Shown here: piece by piece, positions 13,701 through 26,400 of the stretch | Position numbering within the stretch: position 1 is the stretch's first letter | Layout of the letters: the number at the start of each line of letters is the position of its first letter | DNA from: Lasioglossum baleicum | Taxonomy: Eukaryota; Arthropoda; Insecta; Hymenoptera; Halictidae | Length of the DNA stretch: 64,000 nucleotides | Direction: 5' to 3' | Assembly (NCBI RefSeq): GCF_051020765.1 | Contig: NC_134942.1 | Span: 3,720,001-3,784,000 of the forward strand | The notes under the pieces: generated by a model | Told to the model about the DNA's origin: nothing | The model's input: only the letters and a program-made list of their open reading frames with translations | The model's database searches: none | Program-made: the position numbers and the translations under genes

Positions 13701-13935
13701 TCCAAAAATGAATAGTTACCAGTTCAGTTTTCAATTTGCACAGTCACTACTCCAATGCGTCGCTTGAAGCAATGAATATTTAATTGAAGACAGAATTATT
13801 AAAATATCTGGCCCCGTGCAACACATGAGAACAGAGTTTAGGGATTTAGTCTGTTTACAATGAACTTTCGGCGAATATAAAACTGATTTCTTGCGTAGGT
13901 GACGGATCAATTTCTGACAGAATGGCGTTCAAATT
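10753..13935. other. non-coding spacer
   Basis: No gene is supported. It contains an AT/GT microsatellite (about 11695-11742) and a CpG-rich part at 12160-12800. A CRE-like TAACGTCA sits near 13161 in GC-rich sequence. Open frames on both strands lack family features. Confidence 0.3.
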
Positions 13936-14307
13936 AGGGCTATAACTTTTCCGAAGCTTCGAAGGATTCCAAGGAACGAAGGGAACTTCGAAGTTTCGAA
14001 GTTTTCGAAGTTTCGAAGCTTCGAAATCTTCCAAGTGCTCGAAATTTCAAAGTCTTCGAAACGTATGAAGTTGTAACTTATGAGTTTCACACCGTGTCAA
14101 GATTTTTGATAAATAAATAAATAAAAATATTAACTTTCAGTCACGACTGTTTTTTCCAATCTTCTAATAATTTACTACGGCGGTTTGAAATTCGATACTT
14201 TGATTCTCATCGCCTTCGAATTTTCAGAAATCGAAGTTTCGAAGTTTCTGAAATCGAAGCTTCGAAACTTCGAAATCTTCGACCTTCGAAGGAAAGTTAC
14301 AGCCCTA
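13936..14307. mobile_element. self-similar TTCGAAG element with terminal inverted repeats
   Basis: The left end, TAGGGCTATAACTTTTCCGA, is inverted at the right end, which finishes GGAAAGTTACAGCCCTA. Next to both ends the interior is packed with the 7-mer TTCGAAG and variants (about 13967-14060 and 14215-14295), separated by an ordinary core. It looks like a MITE whose subterminal region has filled with copies of its own short palindromic word. Confidence 0.6.
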
Positions 14308-15060
14308 GTTGAAATCGGTGTTTCATGTTTCGATTCGTTCCAGCTATAGAATTCGCATTCCTCGCAACGGCCGTATGGTTTCCATCAGAGCTTAGCCCTC
14401 GAAGAGTGTACGAGTTTTTACGTTTACGCGGATCCTGGCTCGGCTAAGGTTACAATTATTGTGACGGCCAAACATGGCGGAACGCGTTCGACGGGGACAT
14501 TACATTGAATTCTTGCTCTCACCGACGCTTAACAATTTATAATATTCGATTATATCCTAATCCGTTGCAAGTTGATCGTGTAAACCCGGAAGGTGGCGAA
14601 TCGTATCGAATTTCCATTGTACCGTAAACGCGATTAGGGTCGCCGTACGAGCGACGCTGGTCTACGTTGTGTATGTAGTAAATATCGACGCCTGTGTTGG
14701 TCGATCGTTGAATAGCTTTAGGAGGTAAGTTGTTCGGAAACAGAGTGGTCGCGGTCGCGCCGGACGAGAGTGTTCGCGCCAGTAAACGAATATTATGATT
14801 GTTCTCTCGAGGTTTGTGCACAAACCGGAAGTAACGGGAAACTAGTTAAAAATGAACACAAGGCAACTTACTAGCGGCGACCGTACTCGTCCGCGAGAGG
14901 GGTACAATTACTCTCGCCGGGGTGGCCGCGACCGAACGCGCGATTGGTTTCGTTTTGTTCATCGAAATTGAAATTTGTTGCGTCCTGGGACGGGACAATG
15001 GGCGAGTCCCGTCGGTCCGAAGACGATCTAGAAACTTTTTGCCTAGAGGAAACCACGGGG
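14308..15060. other. non-coding spacer
   Basis: No supported gene. Moderately CpG-rich sequence with short open frames on both strands that overlap one another and show no family signature. Confidence 0.3.
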
Positions 15061-15062
15061 TT

Positions 15063-15219
15063 AGCTGCAACTAGAGCTGCGCGAGAACCCGACAATTTCC
15101 GGTACCCGCGATGGAATCTGACATATTCGAGGGTCCGGAAATTTTCGGGAACCCGTCTCGATCTATCCTGACCATCGGGTACCGCACATCTTCGGGTTCT
15201 CGCGCGCCTCTAGCTGCAA
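15063..15219. repeat. imperfect palindrome, MITE-like
   Basis: The left arm starts AGCTGCAACTAGAGCTGCGC and the right arm ends CGCGCGCCTCTAGCTGCA. Inside, GAACCCGA pairs with TCGGGTTC, GGTACCCGCGATGG pairs with CCATCGGGTACC, and GAGGGTCCGG pairs with a degenerate partner. Almost the whole 157 bp can fold back on itself. It probably represents a short foldback element. Confidence 0.55.
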
Positions 15220-16229
15220 CCTGGTTACCGAATGAAATATTCGTTTCAGAGCGTGTTTCATTCGGAAAACTGCGGTCCAGGTCGCAGCTGGCCCCCCGCG
15301 AATTTGGTACTTGCAACCGGAGCATAGGTGGAGTTTGGGAAAATATCACAGCTGGCCCCCGGAACTGTCGAAAATCGAAAATAAAGGAGGGGCCTTCGAG
15401 GAATCGCACGGTCGTCCCGGCTACGGCCTCCCGGGCCTCTGTTCTAAATATTTCCCTTTTTCTCGTGCGGTGTCGACGATATTCGCGTCTATGAAACGTA
15501 GAAAAAACGATACAAACAATAGCTACCAGCTATAGTTACGTAGTATTATAGTCGCCTAACGTTAAATCCTCGGGTGAACTGAGGCCGGGCAGACCGGACT
15601 CTCCTGTTTTGCGCGCGGTTATGTTCAATAGTTTTTATACACGTACAATTCTGTAACTAATAATAATATTAATCGTCTGGATCGTTCCTATTAATATTAT
15701 TATCGTTTAGCTCGCACGCTGGACCGAACGCCGCGACAAAACGCGACGGTACACACAGGTTTTCCTCGGCGTGTTCCTTTTACACCGGTTCGGATAAGAA
15801 AAGCTGGAATTCGGGATTCCCTACGGTTCGCGGAAGCACTGAGGAAAGTCACGTGTGAGAAGATCCTTCGATTTCGGGTAAACGACATAGTCCCTGGCGT
15901 ACACGTTGTTTTTTGTCTTCGCGACTTCCCCCATCGCTCTCAGCCGTGTATAATCGAAAAATACCGTACGCGTTCGAAGAAGCTTCGAGCGACGAGCCTG
16001 CTCTCTGCTTGAAATTCAATTACGGTCGAGCGCACGGGCACAGCAATTTTACTTCTACTTACATATTAAGGAAAGCGTGTCGAGGTCGCACGAGGCTTCG
16101 GAATTCTTTTTTGTTCGAAACGCTACTTTATACAAGGGAATTACAATCACAGATCGATTCACCGCGCGAAAATCTCCCGAGCGAACCGCGGTGTTCTATC
16201 TCATTCTCTCACACTCTCTCTCACACTCT

Positions 16230-16264
<35 letters not shown>

Positions 16265-17455
16265 TCTCTCGTTCTCTCGTTCTTTCTCTCTTTCAGCTCG
16301 TGAGAGGATTCGATTGGATACGAACGCTTCGTAATTCAAAGTCTATCTGTTGGATTTTGGTCGCTAAGTAAACTAACGTACGAACGTTCCCGTGTCCTGT
16401 TCATTGTGCGACGAGGAAACCACCGAGCGGCCGCTGGACCGGGTTCGGTCTCTCCCGTGGTACACCTAACCGACTTACAGTTTAAAATTTGATAAAAACA
16501 CGCGCCGTACCGTTCTTTCATATTATTTTTCTTCCTCGAGGACTCCGCGAATCTACGGTCACCGATTAGGACGGCCAACCCGGCTTGGCGGCGACGAGAG
16601 CATAGCCGATCGGTGCCGGATCGACCACGTCAACCACGCAACGAAGATATACGATCATGACAAATACAACGCTAAACATCTGAAACAATGAACCCACCAA
16701 ATACAACAGGAAGATACCAGACGAGGTACTGGATAGACTTTGAAACCATCTAACCTTGGCAACCCAAAGGATACATCTAGCTGATTCCTGAGACCTTCAC
16801 GACATTCTCCGAAACAGTCTGATATGAGGAACCGTACGCGGAACCGTACGCATCAATCGTACGCGTAATTGAAGCCTCGCACGAACGCGGTGCCGTTTAA
16901 TGTCGTTAAGTTCCTTAAAATAATTTCTGTTTTTTTTTTGCTTTGCTTTGTTTGTTTTTACCCTCCTTCTGTCTCCCTACTCAGCTTCTCTATGCCGTCG
17001 CGCGAGTCGCTTGGGGGCCTCTCTCCCCCCGTTGAGAAACGACGCCACCCTAGGACACACCATCGATCATCCCGGGACCATGGCAAAAGTGTACGGACGT
17101 CTATCGCACGAGACTGCTGAATTCTGTTTACTTTCAATTGTTCTCGTCGAGTCGATTTCGCTGTTACAAAAGCTACCGGTTAAATCGTCTAAAACGAGGA
17201 CACTGAGACAATCGTCTGTGTTATTCCCGGCGGATCGAAATGTGTATGGTGCTCGTCAAGCTTTTGGTTCTGATTAGTTCGTCGATACGACGACGTTCGT
17301 CTAGCTACTACGGGGTCCGATCGATGAATAGATTTTTCGGGGCGAGGCGACCGTGCTGAGGCACGTCACCGCCTCTGGCAGGGAGAGCAGCCCCCGAGCG
17401 AGCAACGCGACTTAAATCGTGGACCATTTATCGAATAATCGAACGTGTAATTTCA
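15220..17455. other. spacer with (CT)n/(GC)n microsatellite
   Basis: A CT run with a short GC stretch spans about 16199-16290. The rest is CpG-rich sequence without supported genes. The last few hundred bases before 17455 should include the 3' untranslated region of the minus-strand acyltransferase-like gene. No unambiguous AATAAA was seen close to its stop. Confidence 0.35.
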
Positions 17456-20400
17456 TTATTCCGCGTCGGCAGCGTCCGTTCCTCCGTCGCCCTGATCGCC
17501 ACCGCTGTCATTCGCCGTCTCCTCGACGTTTCCCGACGGCTCCTGCACCTCCGTCGCTACTTCAGCATCCTCGGCCACTTCCTCCACTATCACCCCTTCA
17601 CCTGGCATCTCGATCACCTCTACTCCATCCTTGGCGACCTCAGCCTCCTCCACAGGTTGATTCTCGCCCTGCTCAACATCCTCTTCAGGTTCCTCGACGA
17701 TCGCTTCGGTGTCTTGCTCTACACAGTCCTCCGCACCTTCCTCCACAACTTCCTCGTTCTGGAACGCGTTCACCACCTTCTGCTCGATCGTCAACTGTCT
17801 AACCGCGTTTTCCAGGTTATCCCTGAGGATGCTACTCGACTCGGTCTCCTCCTCCAGCCACGCCGACGGCATGAACGTCATCCGAACCGTCTGGTACAGC
17901 TTCCTGAAGCCCAGCTTCTTGTACAGACTCTGGCTGGCCTCGTTCTCCGGAAGTATCACCACGAAAGGCTGGTAGCCCCTGTCGGCTACCCGTTTCGTCA
18001 GGTACCTGCGAATTCATGTTCAGTGAGACAACGGCTCCTAATTAAGCAGGTGGAAAGGAACATTAGGAGGTTGCGTTGATTCGTGCCGCTCAGAATTGTT
18101 GCTTTGAAGACGCAATAAATGTTCTTTATGAAAATGATCCACATAGGGATCGAAACGTTAAGATGCATTTTTAAATAATTGCACATTTGCTGTATGTTTA
18201 TAATTGATCGAACCTGGCGCCGATATCATAAATTAATGGGAGTCACTGTATTTATATAGGTGGCCTGTTTCACTCGGTACACAATCTCGGCACGAATTAC
18301 TGCAACCAACCAATATCGTCCGAGACGAGGAGTATCAAAAAGTACCTACCTTGCTAATTTCGTTCCGTAGCCTTTCCGCCGGTACTCCGGCTTGGTCTGC
18401 ATGGAGAACATGGCCCCATAATAAGACTGCACCATCCATGCAGCCAGCTTGCCCTTGACGAACACCCCACCCGCCGAAAGGGACTTGATCAGCCGTAGAA
18501 AAATCTCGTGGCACTCCATATCATTGGCCGGGTACAACTCGTGTATAGCCTCCGCGTGTTCCCCTTTCAACGGCATCACCACCACGTCAGGATCGACGTC
18601 CTCTTCAGCTTCGTGGACATCGTCGACGTGTTCGGTGTCCTGACAGACAAACACGTCGCCAACTACCCTCTTGATGGTCCCAGTGCCCTCGTAAAGCCGT
18701 GCCAGCTCCTCAGCGATGTCGTAGTGGACGAAGTTGATGTAAAACGGCTTCGACCAGTCGATCAGAACGTCCTCGTCCCTCAGCAACTGGATTAGCTCCA
18801 GCCGGTTGTTAGGACAAAAGACGCCCACGCTCTCGTACAGCAGGCCGTGGGACTAAAAGCCAATTCGAATGACCAAGTTAGAGGAGGATCGGACAGGATC
18901 TAACAGTATCTGATAGTCCTTTCAAAGTCGCGGTCTAACGCTTGGGGATGCTCTAATAAATTGATCTACGACGACGGCTATTTCAAGCTTACAGTTAGCG
19001 AGCTGTCTTCGTTAATAAGTACAACAGCGGAGTCTTTGAAACGCCTAGTAGCTGAAGCTCCATAGAGCAGATTAGGTAGAGCTAGCGCCCTTCTCTGGTC
19101 CCGCATTTCCAAGGTGCCAAGGTGCTAATAATAAAATACTAATAGAATAAGAAACCGATAGAAAGATTGCCGCGATTAGTGCCAGCGGTAATATCTAATC
19201 GCGGTGGATACGTCGAATCTCGTATTTAATCTTACAAGGGAACATATTCAGATGCGAATATCCGATTTTGATGAAACTTATGGGAGTTTATAGTTCTTTG
19301 AAAAATATTTGACACGTGTTTTTTTTTAATATAATTTTAAGAAGTTAAGGCTACTGCTTTCGGATTTGTAAAACAGTGCCACATAACAAATAATTTCTGG
19401 CGATATCCCCTATTTTGGATCAAAGATCACACACCCAAGTTTACATTAAAATGAACTAGCAATAAATAAGAGAAACTGCAAAAAAACATCAAATTTTTAA
19501 TATATTGTTTAAAGAAAAAACTCTTGTTAAAATTTTCTTGCGCGACTACATTTCCCATTAAAAAACACACAATTTAAAAAAAAATTCAAATTTTTTCGAT
19601 CTCTGGTTTCCGAGATATCTCAAAAAATATGGTTTTGACCCCCAACTTTGAGGGCTGTTTTCATCCCTTTAAAGTGGATGGTTGCCGATAAAAAAAAACA
19701 CGCGTCAAATATTTTTCAAAGGACTATAAGCTCCCATAAGTTTCATTAAAATCGGATTTTCGCATCTGAATATGTTCCCTTGCTAGTCTAATATTGGTAA
19801 CTTTCCACGAAGGTAATTTTTAACTTAAAACGTTAGATATTCCATAAGAAAATAATAAAGATCGATTTGAGTTACTATTTTAGATGCTTAAGTAACTTCT
19901 ATGCGTTGCTATTACACATTTCGCAAGTGTCTGGATACTTTTGAGCGGTAGCGTACACATCTAATTCCTGAAGTTGGGGAAAACAGAAGTTTGAGGAAAG
20001 CGGACCCCCTAGAAAAGCTATTCTGAGTATTTTAAAATTCCAAAAGGGTCACAAGTGGTCAACGTCTGTCCCTTATAAAGGGTCCCAGGAATCTCGTCCT
20101 TGTTCCGATCAATTTCCCCCAATTCCGAGGAACGTATGCTGCGGATAGATGACGCGAGTCGCGTCGAACGTTTCGCGTCATAATTTCTCGCGGCGTCGGC
20201 GATAAATCCCGCGGGAAATGTCAAGGTTCGCGACGCCTTTTGATTTATAAAATGCCGGGGGTCCCGCGCGCTTGCGGAAAGGACACACGCGAGGAGAGCC
20301 CCGTCGAATCAACAAATTGCTGGCGCGGTAATTAACTAAAGAGCAGGGTGGGGGGAGAGTGGAATCAACTAGCGCCAGATTAGAGGAGTCAACGGCGAGG

Positions 20401-23400
20401 ACAGGAAACGGACTGGCAAGCCCGTGAAACAAAAGATTGGCCGAGAGCCAGGCAAGGATGTGGGCCAACTTTTCCGCACCCTTGCCGATAGAGAAGATGG
20501 ATTTGCGGGACGCACGCGACAGGGAGCCTGCGATTTTCGCAGGCGAATTTCGAAAGTGTCATTTTTTCAAAACAAATCACGAACTTGCGGTGTAGTACTT
20601 CTTTCTTTTCGACGCAATTGGGGAATTGCGCGGGTGGACATGGCGCCGTGCCGTGTCCTCGATACGAAGAAATTTAGCGACCTTCTGCCGGGAAATCAAT
20701 TCTCTTATATAGCTATTTATGGAATTTATATTGCTCTCTATGTGTCCATCTATCTTGGAAATGAAATAAGAAAATTGCGAGGACTGCGGTTGTGGAACGA
20801 ACAGTTGCAGATGAATTATTCGAAGGTCGCGACTCCCGTGATAGAGATATTGCTTATTTTATAGGAAACTATTTTATAGACACAATTTTTGCTCCTAGTA
20901 AAGAAACGAACACAGTCTGTTCAGTGAGTAGCTTCCAACATTTTCCAGAAATAATTATAAAATACGTAGGGTCGTGTAAGATAGAAACCGACTGTTTATG
21001 TCTATTTTTCAGGGGACATGTCTACGGTTCAAAAGTTCCAGCGAAATGTCAGCAAATTCCTGAATCGGGAGCAGACCATGCGCTATCGATCGGCCGTAAT
21101 CTGAAAGGGAACGTAGACTTGTTTGATACTTACCGACAACGTCATACCAGGGAAGTGCAGGCAGATCGCATCCTCGGGCCAGCCGTTGGCCACGTAGAAA
21201 TGAAAGTCCCACACCTTGTCCCGCGTGTACGTCAGCAAAGTTTGATGGAACTGCGGATAGAAGCAAGGGAACAACATCGTAAGACAAAGTGGAAAGTTGA
21301 TTCTCCTTCCGAAACGCGTTACCCGATCAGAGAGTTACCGGGACAGTTGGGGAGATGGTGGCAAAGGTAGCAAAGGGAGGAGGACAGGTGATCCTTTCGC
21401 AGGGAAGAGCATTCAGTATCTTTTCATCTTCGCGGAAGAACCCGGGGCCAAGGTAGTTAAAGGGATGGATCCTTTTCAGCGTGTGGAATGAAAGGGTAGA
21501 TATTTACGAGGAAGAGGATAAAGAGGAGGCCTAGCCGAGGGCGACGCTCCAGACGCCGGGTCTTAAAATAACTACCACGTGCTAGCTCTGATACCCTTGT
21601 ACGCAAAGTGTCCTCGCCCCGTTCTAAGGAAATCTCCATATTTCCTGTCGGGGAAGAAACCAGGGGAACAGGTTCTCTGTATTCAAATATTGAGAGCAGA
21701 GAGAGAGAGAGATGAGTTCGCTCCACTTTTCCCTGGAACAATACCAGAGGGCGAGAAGACACCTGTTCCGGATTGCAGAGCCGCAATGATCGGCTGCAGC
21801 TCGTAAACGCAAGCATCAATCGCGGAACACACGCGGCAGCCGTAATTTCCGTGGCAACAGGCATCGACTGCTAACTCGGTAACAACCAGCCGGTTGAAAG
21901 TAAGTAAATAATCGACCGTGGAAGCTGTTGCGGAACACTCCTGTCCTAGATTTTATGCAAGAGCCGCGCGGGTCAGCGTCGTGTAACTTCTAACGATTTT
22001 TCTGTGCTACCTAGCTGAGGCAGGCTGCTGACAGCAGAGGCACTTTTCGTGGAGGGACTTCTGATGGCAGCTGAGAACGTGTCCCGAACTGTTAGGGTTG
22101 GTCTTGGAGAACATAGGACTTGGACAGGGGTCCTGCTAGGACTAACAAAGACAAAGCTGCAATCAGGACAACCCTATCGAACCTTCCTGTTTCTTCAGAC
22201 TCTAAAAGAGAATTAAGCCGAACCAATACCTGCACTGCTAGCTAACTTTCACAAAGCTGCAATCAGGACAACCCTATCGAACCATCCCATAGATGTTCCG
22301 CAATTGTCTCAACTCTGTTTCCCAACTGCTTTGTGTTTCTTCAACCTCCAAAAGAGAATTAAACCTGACTTGCATGTGGCTCACCAGCGGTAGCAAACTT
22401 TCACACAGTGGGTCAGGAACCCACAATGCTGCAATCAGGATCACCCCGTAAACCTATCATTACAACCGCTGTACAAATGTTTAATCCTCGTTTTCAGACC
22501 GCTTCGTGCCTTGTTTATGTCGGGCAGAACTTAGCTCGGACCTAACTCAAGGCTAATAGCAGTAGCAAACTTTCACACAGTGGTTCAGAGATCAACGAGA
22601 CTGCAATCGAGGTACACTTCGGTGGAACATTAGACATTCCTGGACCGTAGTTTCCAAGTCCAAATCGCTTCTAAGTCCAGCTGTCTCGAAGTTAGATGAA
22701 AAATGGGAAAATGAATGATAGGAGATTGTTCCTCAGACATTCAACTAACTCAAGCCACAAAAATTTTACAATTCATCTAAAATTTTTTAAATTGAATTTT
22801 GACCGCTGAAATCGGGCAAATACCCCACTGTGAATCGTTCAGGTTCGATCGCATTCGCTGCTTTCACGACTGATTTCGAATCTTCCGTGAGACGACGCGA
22901 TCATTTCATTTGTCCATACGCTATCGGAGAGGCCTGTGGAATGAGTTAGGCGATAGGACTGAGCCTCCAGTTCCCGAAACGAACGTAGCGCAATAAAATG
23001 CATCGCGCGCGGTGTGTAACCGGTCGCGGATTTACATATCGGCGGGCTCGATCTCGGAAACCGATGCAAATGCGAGGGCCGCACGAATTGTCTCAATTTA
23101 TCTGGTGTCTTTCGGGCAAGTGAGGGGCCGAACGAACGCAAATTAATTTCGAAGGGAAAGTTAGATCGCAATATCGGCCGGGCGGCGGTGGCGGTTATGC
23201 GAAAACTTGGCCGTCCGGCGTAGCGCGAGACGCGACGCCCTTTCGCGCGTAAAATTCATTCCCGGGTGAAAGTTAATTTCGTATCGAGCGGACTCGGAGG
23301 TGCTTGTTTACCGAGAACGTAAAGAGAGTATAGAACGTTTATTAAAACGATGCATTTTCGTGCACGCGATGCGTCGCGCCGAGTTCAAAAGAGCGGCACG

Positions 23401-26400
23401 GGTTTGTAATAATGTAACGACTCTCGCTCTCTCAGAAATCGGTTTAATTGGGGAACGAAGTTGACGGGTTCGCGCTGCCTGCCGAGTGAAAAGTCATGCA
23501 ACCTAATTCGCCCGGTTTAAGGTTAATATTAGAACGGCACGTGAGCACGACGGTTGCGGATTAACCAGCGCCACGGCTTCCTGATTTTCAATTTATAAAC
23601 ACGTTTTACATTAATTAAGCGGCGACTCGCGAAAACGCCTCGCGGCTCAAACTGAAAAGCGGAAGGAACAAATCCGGAAAATATTTGTACACGGAAATCC
23701 AGGAGGGAAGCGAGCTGCACCAAATGCAGAAGCTGGCATCGAATCAATAAATAACTATATACTTCTAAATTAGAATGAATCACTCTCGAAGTTCATACAT
23801 CTGTGGTTGTGTCACATACTTTCACTTTCGAGATATTGCCGTTTAAAGTTGCGATCGCTGGACTGCGGATTTTATGCATTTATGACAAAAATGGGTAGCT
23901 TTTAGTATTTTTTCAACAATTCCGATCAATTGCAATTTTTGAAGAAATTTCTTTTCACATCCTTTAGTAAACTAATTGCTCTAGCTTTCCAAAAATTCAA
24001 ATCGTATAGTACAATATTATTAAAAAAGTTGTCGTCTTCTTTAGAGCGGTCTCAAACTTTTGTCCGCTACTGTAAGTCCTATTCCACGAACCCCAATTAA
24101 TGCAAAAGATCAAATTTGTTGAAATTGTGACATGCAGCGTTTTCTCTTGCAGACACAGAGACATAGGGATCGAATCGAGTAATTTTCTGCTTTTGGAGGT
24201 CGGTTCACGACTTTGGCCAGCTGCCACGCGCGAAGGGACAGATGAAGAAGGACGACCATGTGAAAGGGAACTTGCAGCTAGAAGAGATGAAGAGGTACAC
24301 GCGATCATGACAGCGGTTCGTCAAAGCTCCTCGAATCGTCGTCGAGCTTCAGCCGCAGCTCGTTAAGCATCCTCTATACCGTAGGCGACGGGCGGACGTG
24401 CAGGAAGCATCGATTCAAATGCGGATTCGAAAAACCGACATGGCATCACGTGTGCCCGTCGTCGTCGTCTGGACACGTCCTTGACCCTGACTTCTCTCGC
24501 CGAGTACACCAGCTTTACGCTGGGATAAACGGTGCGGGCTTTATGCGCAATCATTTCGTGCTGGTCAGACATTACAGCCTTCGGCGGGAATGCCGACGTA
24601 ATCGAAACGACCGAGGAATGGCGCCTGATAAAGGAAATTCCTGTCGGGTATACAGCCACAGGGCGAAACACACACAACCTTTTTTTCTCTTTTTTGTGCA
24701 AACACGCACGATTTCGAACGTGGAACCTGGTAGGCGAAACGGAAACTACTAATACCAGCTCGAACTCGGACGGCGCGCATCGTAAATACACCTGCTTCTT
24801 GAAATTTTAATAATTTCGCCTTCCGGTTGGCAATTACGCCACAATATTGCCCCTTATTGCCGGGTTGCGTTTTTTAACATGAATATTAACGCGCAGCTGA
24901 TTTTACTTCGGACCGTTTTCGTTTACAATGTCTTAAGAAAGTGCGTATATGTATGTATATTCTTTAAGGTTAGAAAACTTATAAATTCAATTCACGTACA
25001 CTGCTTTTAACCTTCGATAAATTATCTTTGAACTCCTCGATGAATTCTTGCTCTACCAGCAGTAATTTTATGAAATGTAGACTGCAGATCTTTATGCGTT
25101 CATGAAGAAACTCTGGTTGGGTGCGATATAAAACAGTAAAGGATTAGAAAAATTTAATTAAGGGATGAAACCAATTTTTATTTTATTCCTGGTTCCTACA
25201 ATCGATGCAGAACATTTTCATTTTGTATAAAGATCCGCAGTCTAACGATAGCATTACACAATTTATGCGAGGAAGAATTCTTAGAGGAAATGTCTGAGCC
25301 ATGCACTAGAGGATAATAACATCAGTTATTTAACCCTTAGCACTCGAGCGGCGACTCTGAGGCGCCATTAAAAATTGCTGCGCCATTATTCAAAATATTA
25401 TTTACATTACTAAATATGTTAGTATCTAATCAATTGCTAAACACTCAAGTACTATGTGAGGTATTATATCAATTGCATGTTCATACAAAGAAAAGAATTA
25501 ATACAGAATGAAATTAGTCTAGGTCGAAAGCAATGTTTAATTTTCCAGTTAAAATAGGTCCGAGTGCAAAGGGTTAAAAATGCCTCTTTCAGAAACATTC
25601 TTCGGAGCATGTACATCGATCCAGGGTCGATCCAGAAGCATGGCAGGCTTCGATTCAGGCTAATACTTTTCCCATCCGCAAGAGAAGCCGATTCACCGAG
25701 CCGTGAAGATAGCTAGACAAAGCAGCGATCGGCTTTCGCGGTCTGCCGAAGGAATGGAATCCCAGGATCCAATTCCGATGGACTGGATCACTGCGACAAT
25801 ATTACGGCGCAAGATTACGAGATCGTAGCCGTGCCACGATCACGGAAACGCGACCGTGGCCTTGACTCCCGTACACCTTGTGCATCGGTACCGGAATCAA
25901 GGTGGCGTGGCCGGCAGTCGTAACACCGGCAGTCCCACACCGCTCTGCCCGCTCGACGAGCAGGAAACAAAGCTCTTTTAGATCGATAATTCTCCGGGCC
26001 GAGAGTGAAAGGCGAAAGAGAGATAGAGATAAATGGACGACAGAGCCCCGGAGTCCTACTGCAATCGGCTTCGCGCCACTTTCTACTCAGATTCTAAATC
26101 GAAATGAATGGACGGGAACGCTGGGCTCTCTGCCACTCGCATTTGCATGTGTTTGATCCTTCCGCAAATATCAATTCTTATATCGATGGTCGGATCAACG
26201 TCGACTGTGTACTCAAGATTGTATTTGCATTAGGCTAGCGCATGTGGAATGTTCTTTGATCTGGGAATCCCATTTTGTAATCTGCAGGTTTATTGTAATA
26301 CCACTTTAAAGTACTATAAAGGTGAATTCTTCACGATCAAAAATTAAATATGTAATAAATTTTATGACTTCGGCGCAGGGTTCAGCGCAAATGTGCAATT

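Noticed and set aside
16077..16371. Open frames with Ser-Leu runs
   Set aside because: Created by the (CT)n microsatellite at about 16199-16290.
17419..18079. Plus-strand Pro/Arg-rich open frames
   Set aside because: Antisense shadows of the acidic tail and last exon of the acyltransferase-like gene, which has consistent splicing and a GNAT motif.
24363..24791. 142-codon minus-strand open frame
   Set aside because: Overlapped by equally long frames on the other strand, no domain or splice signals, inside a large intron.
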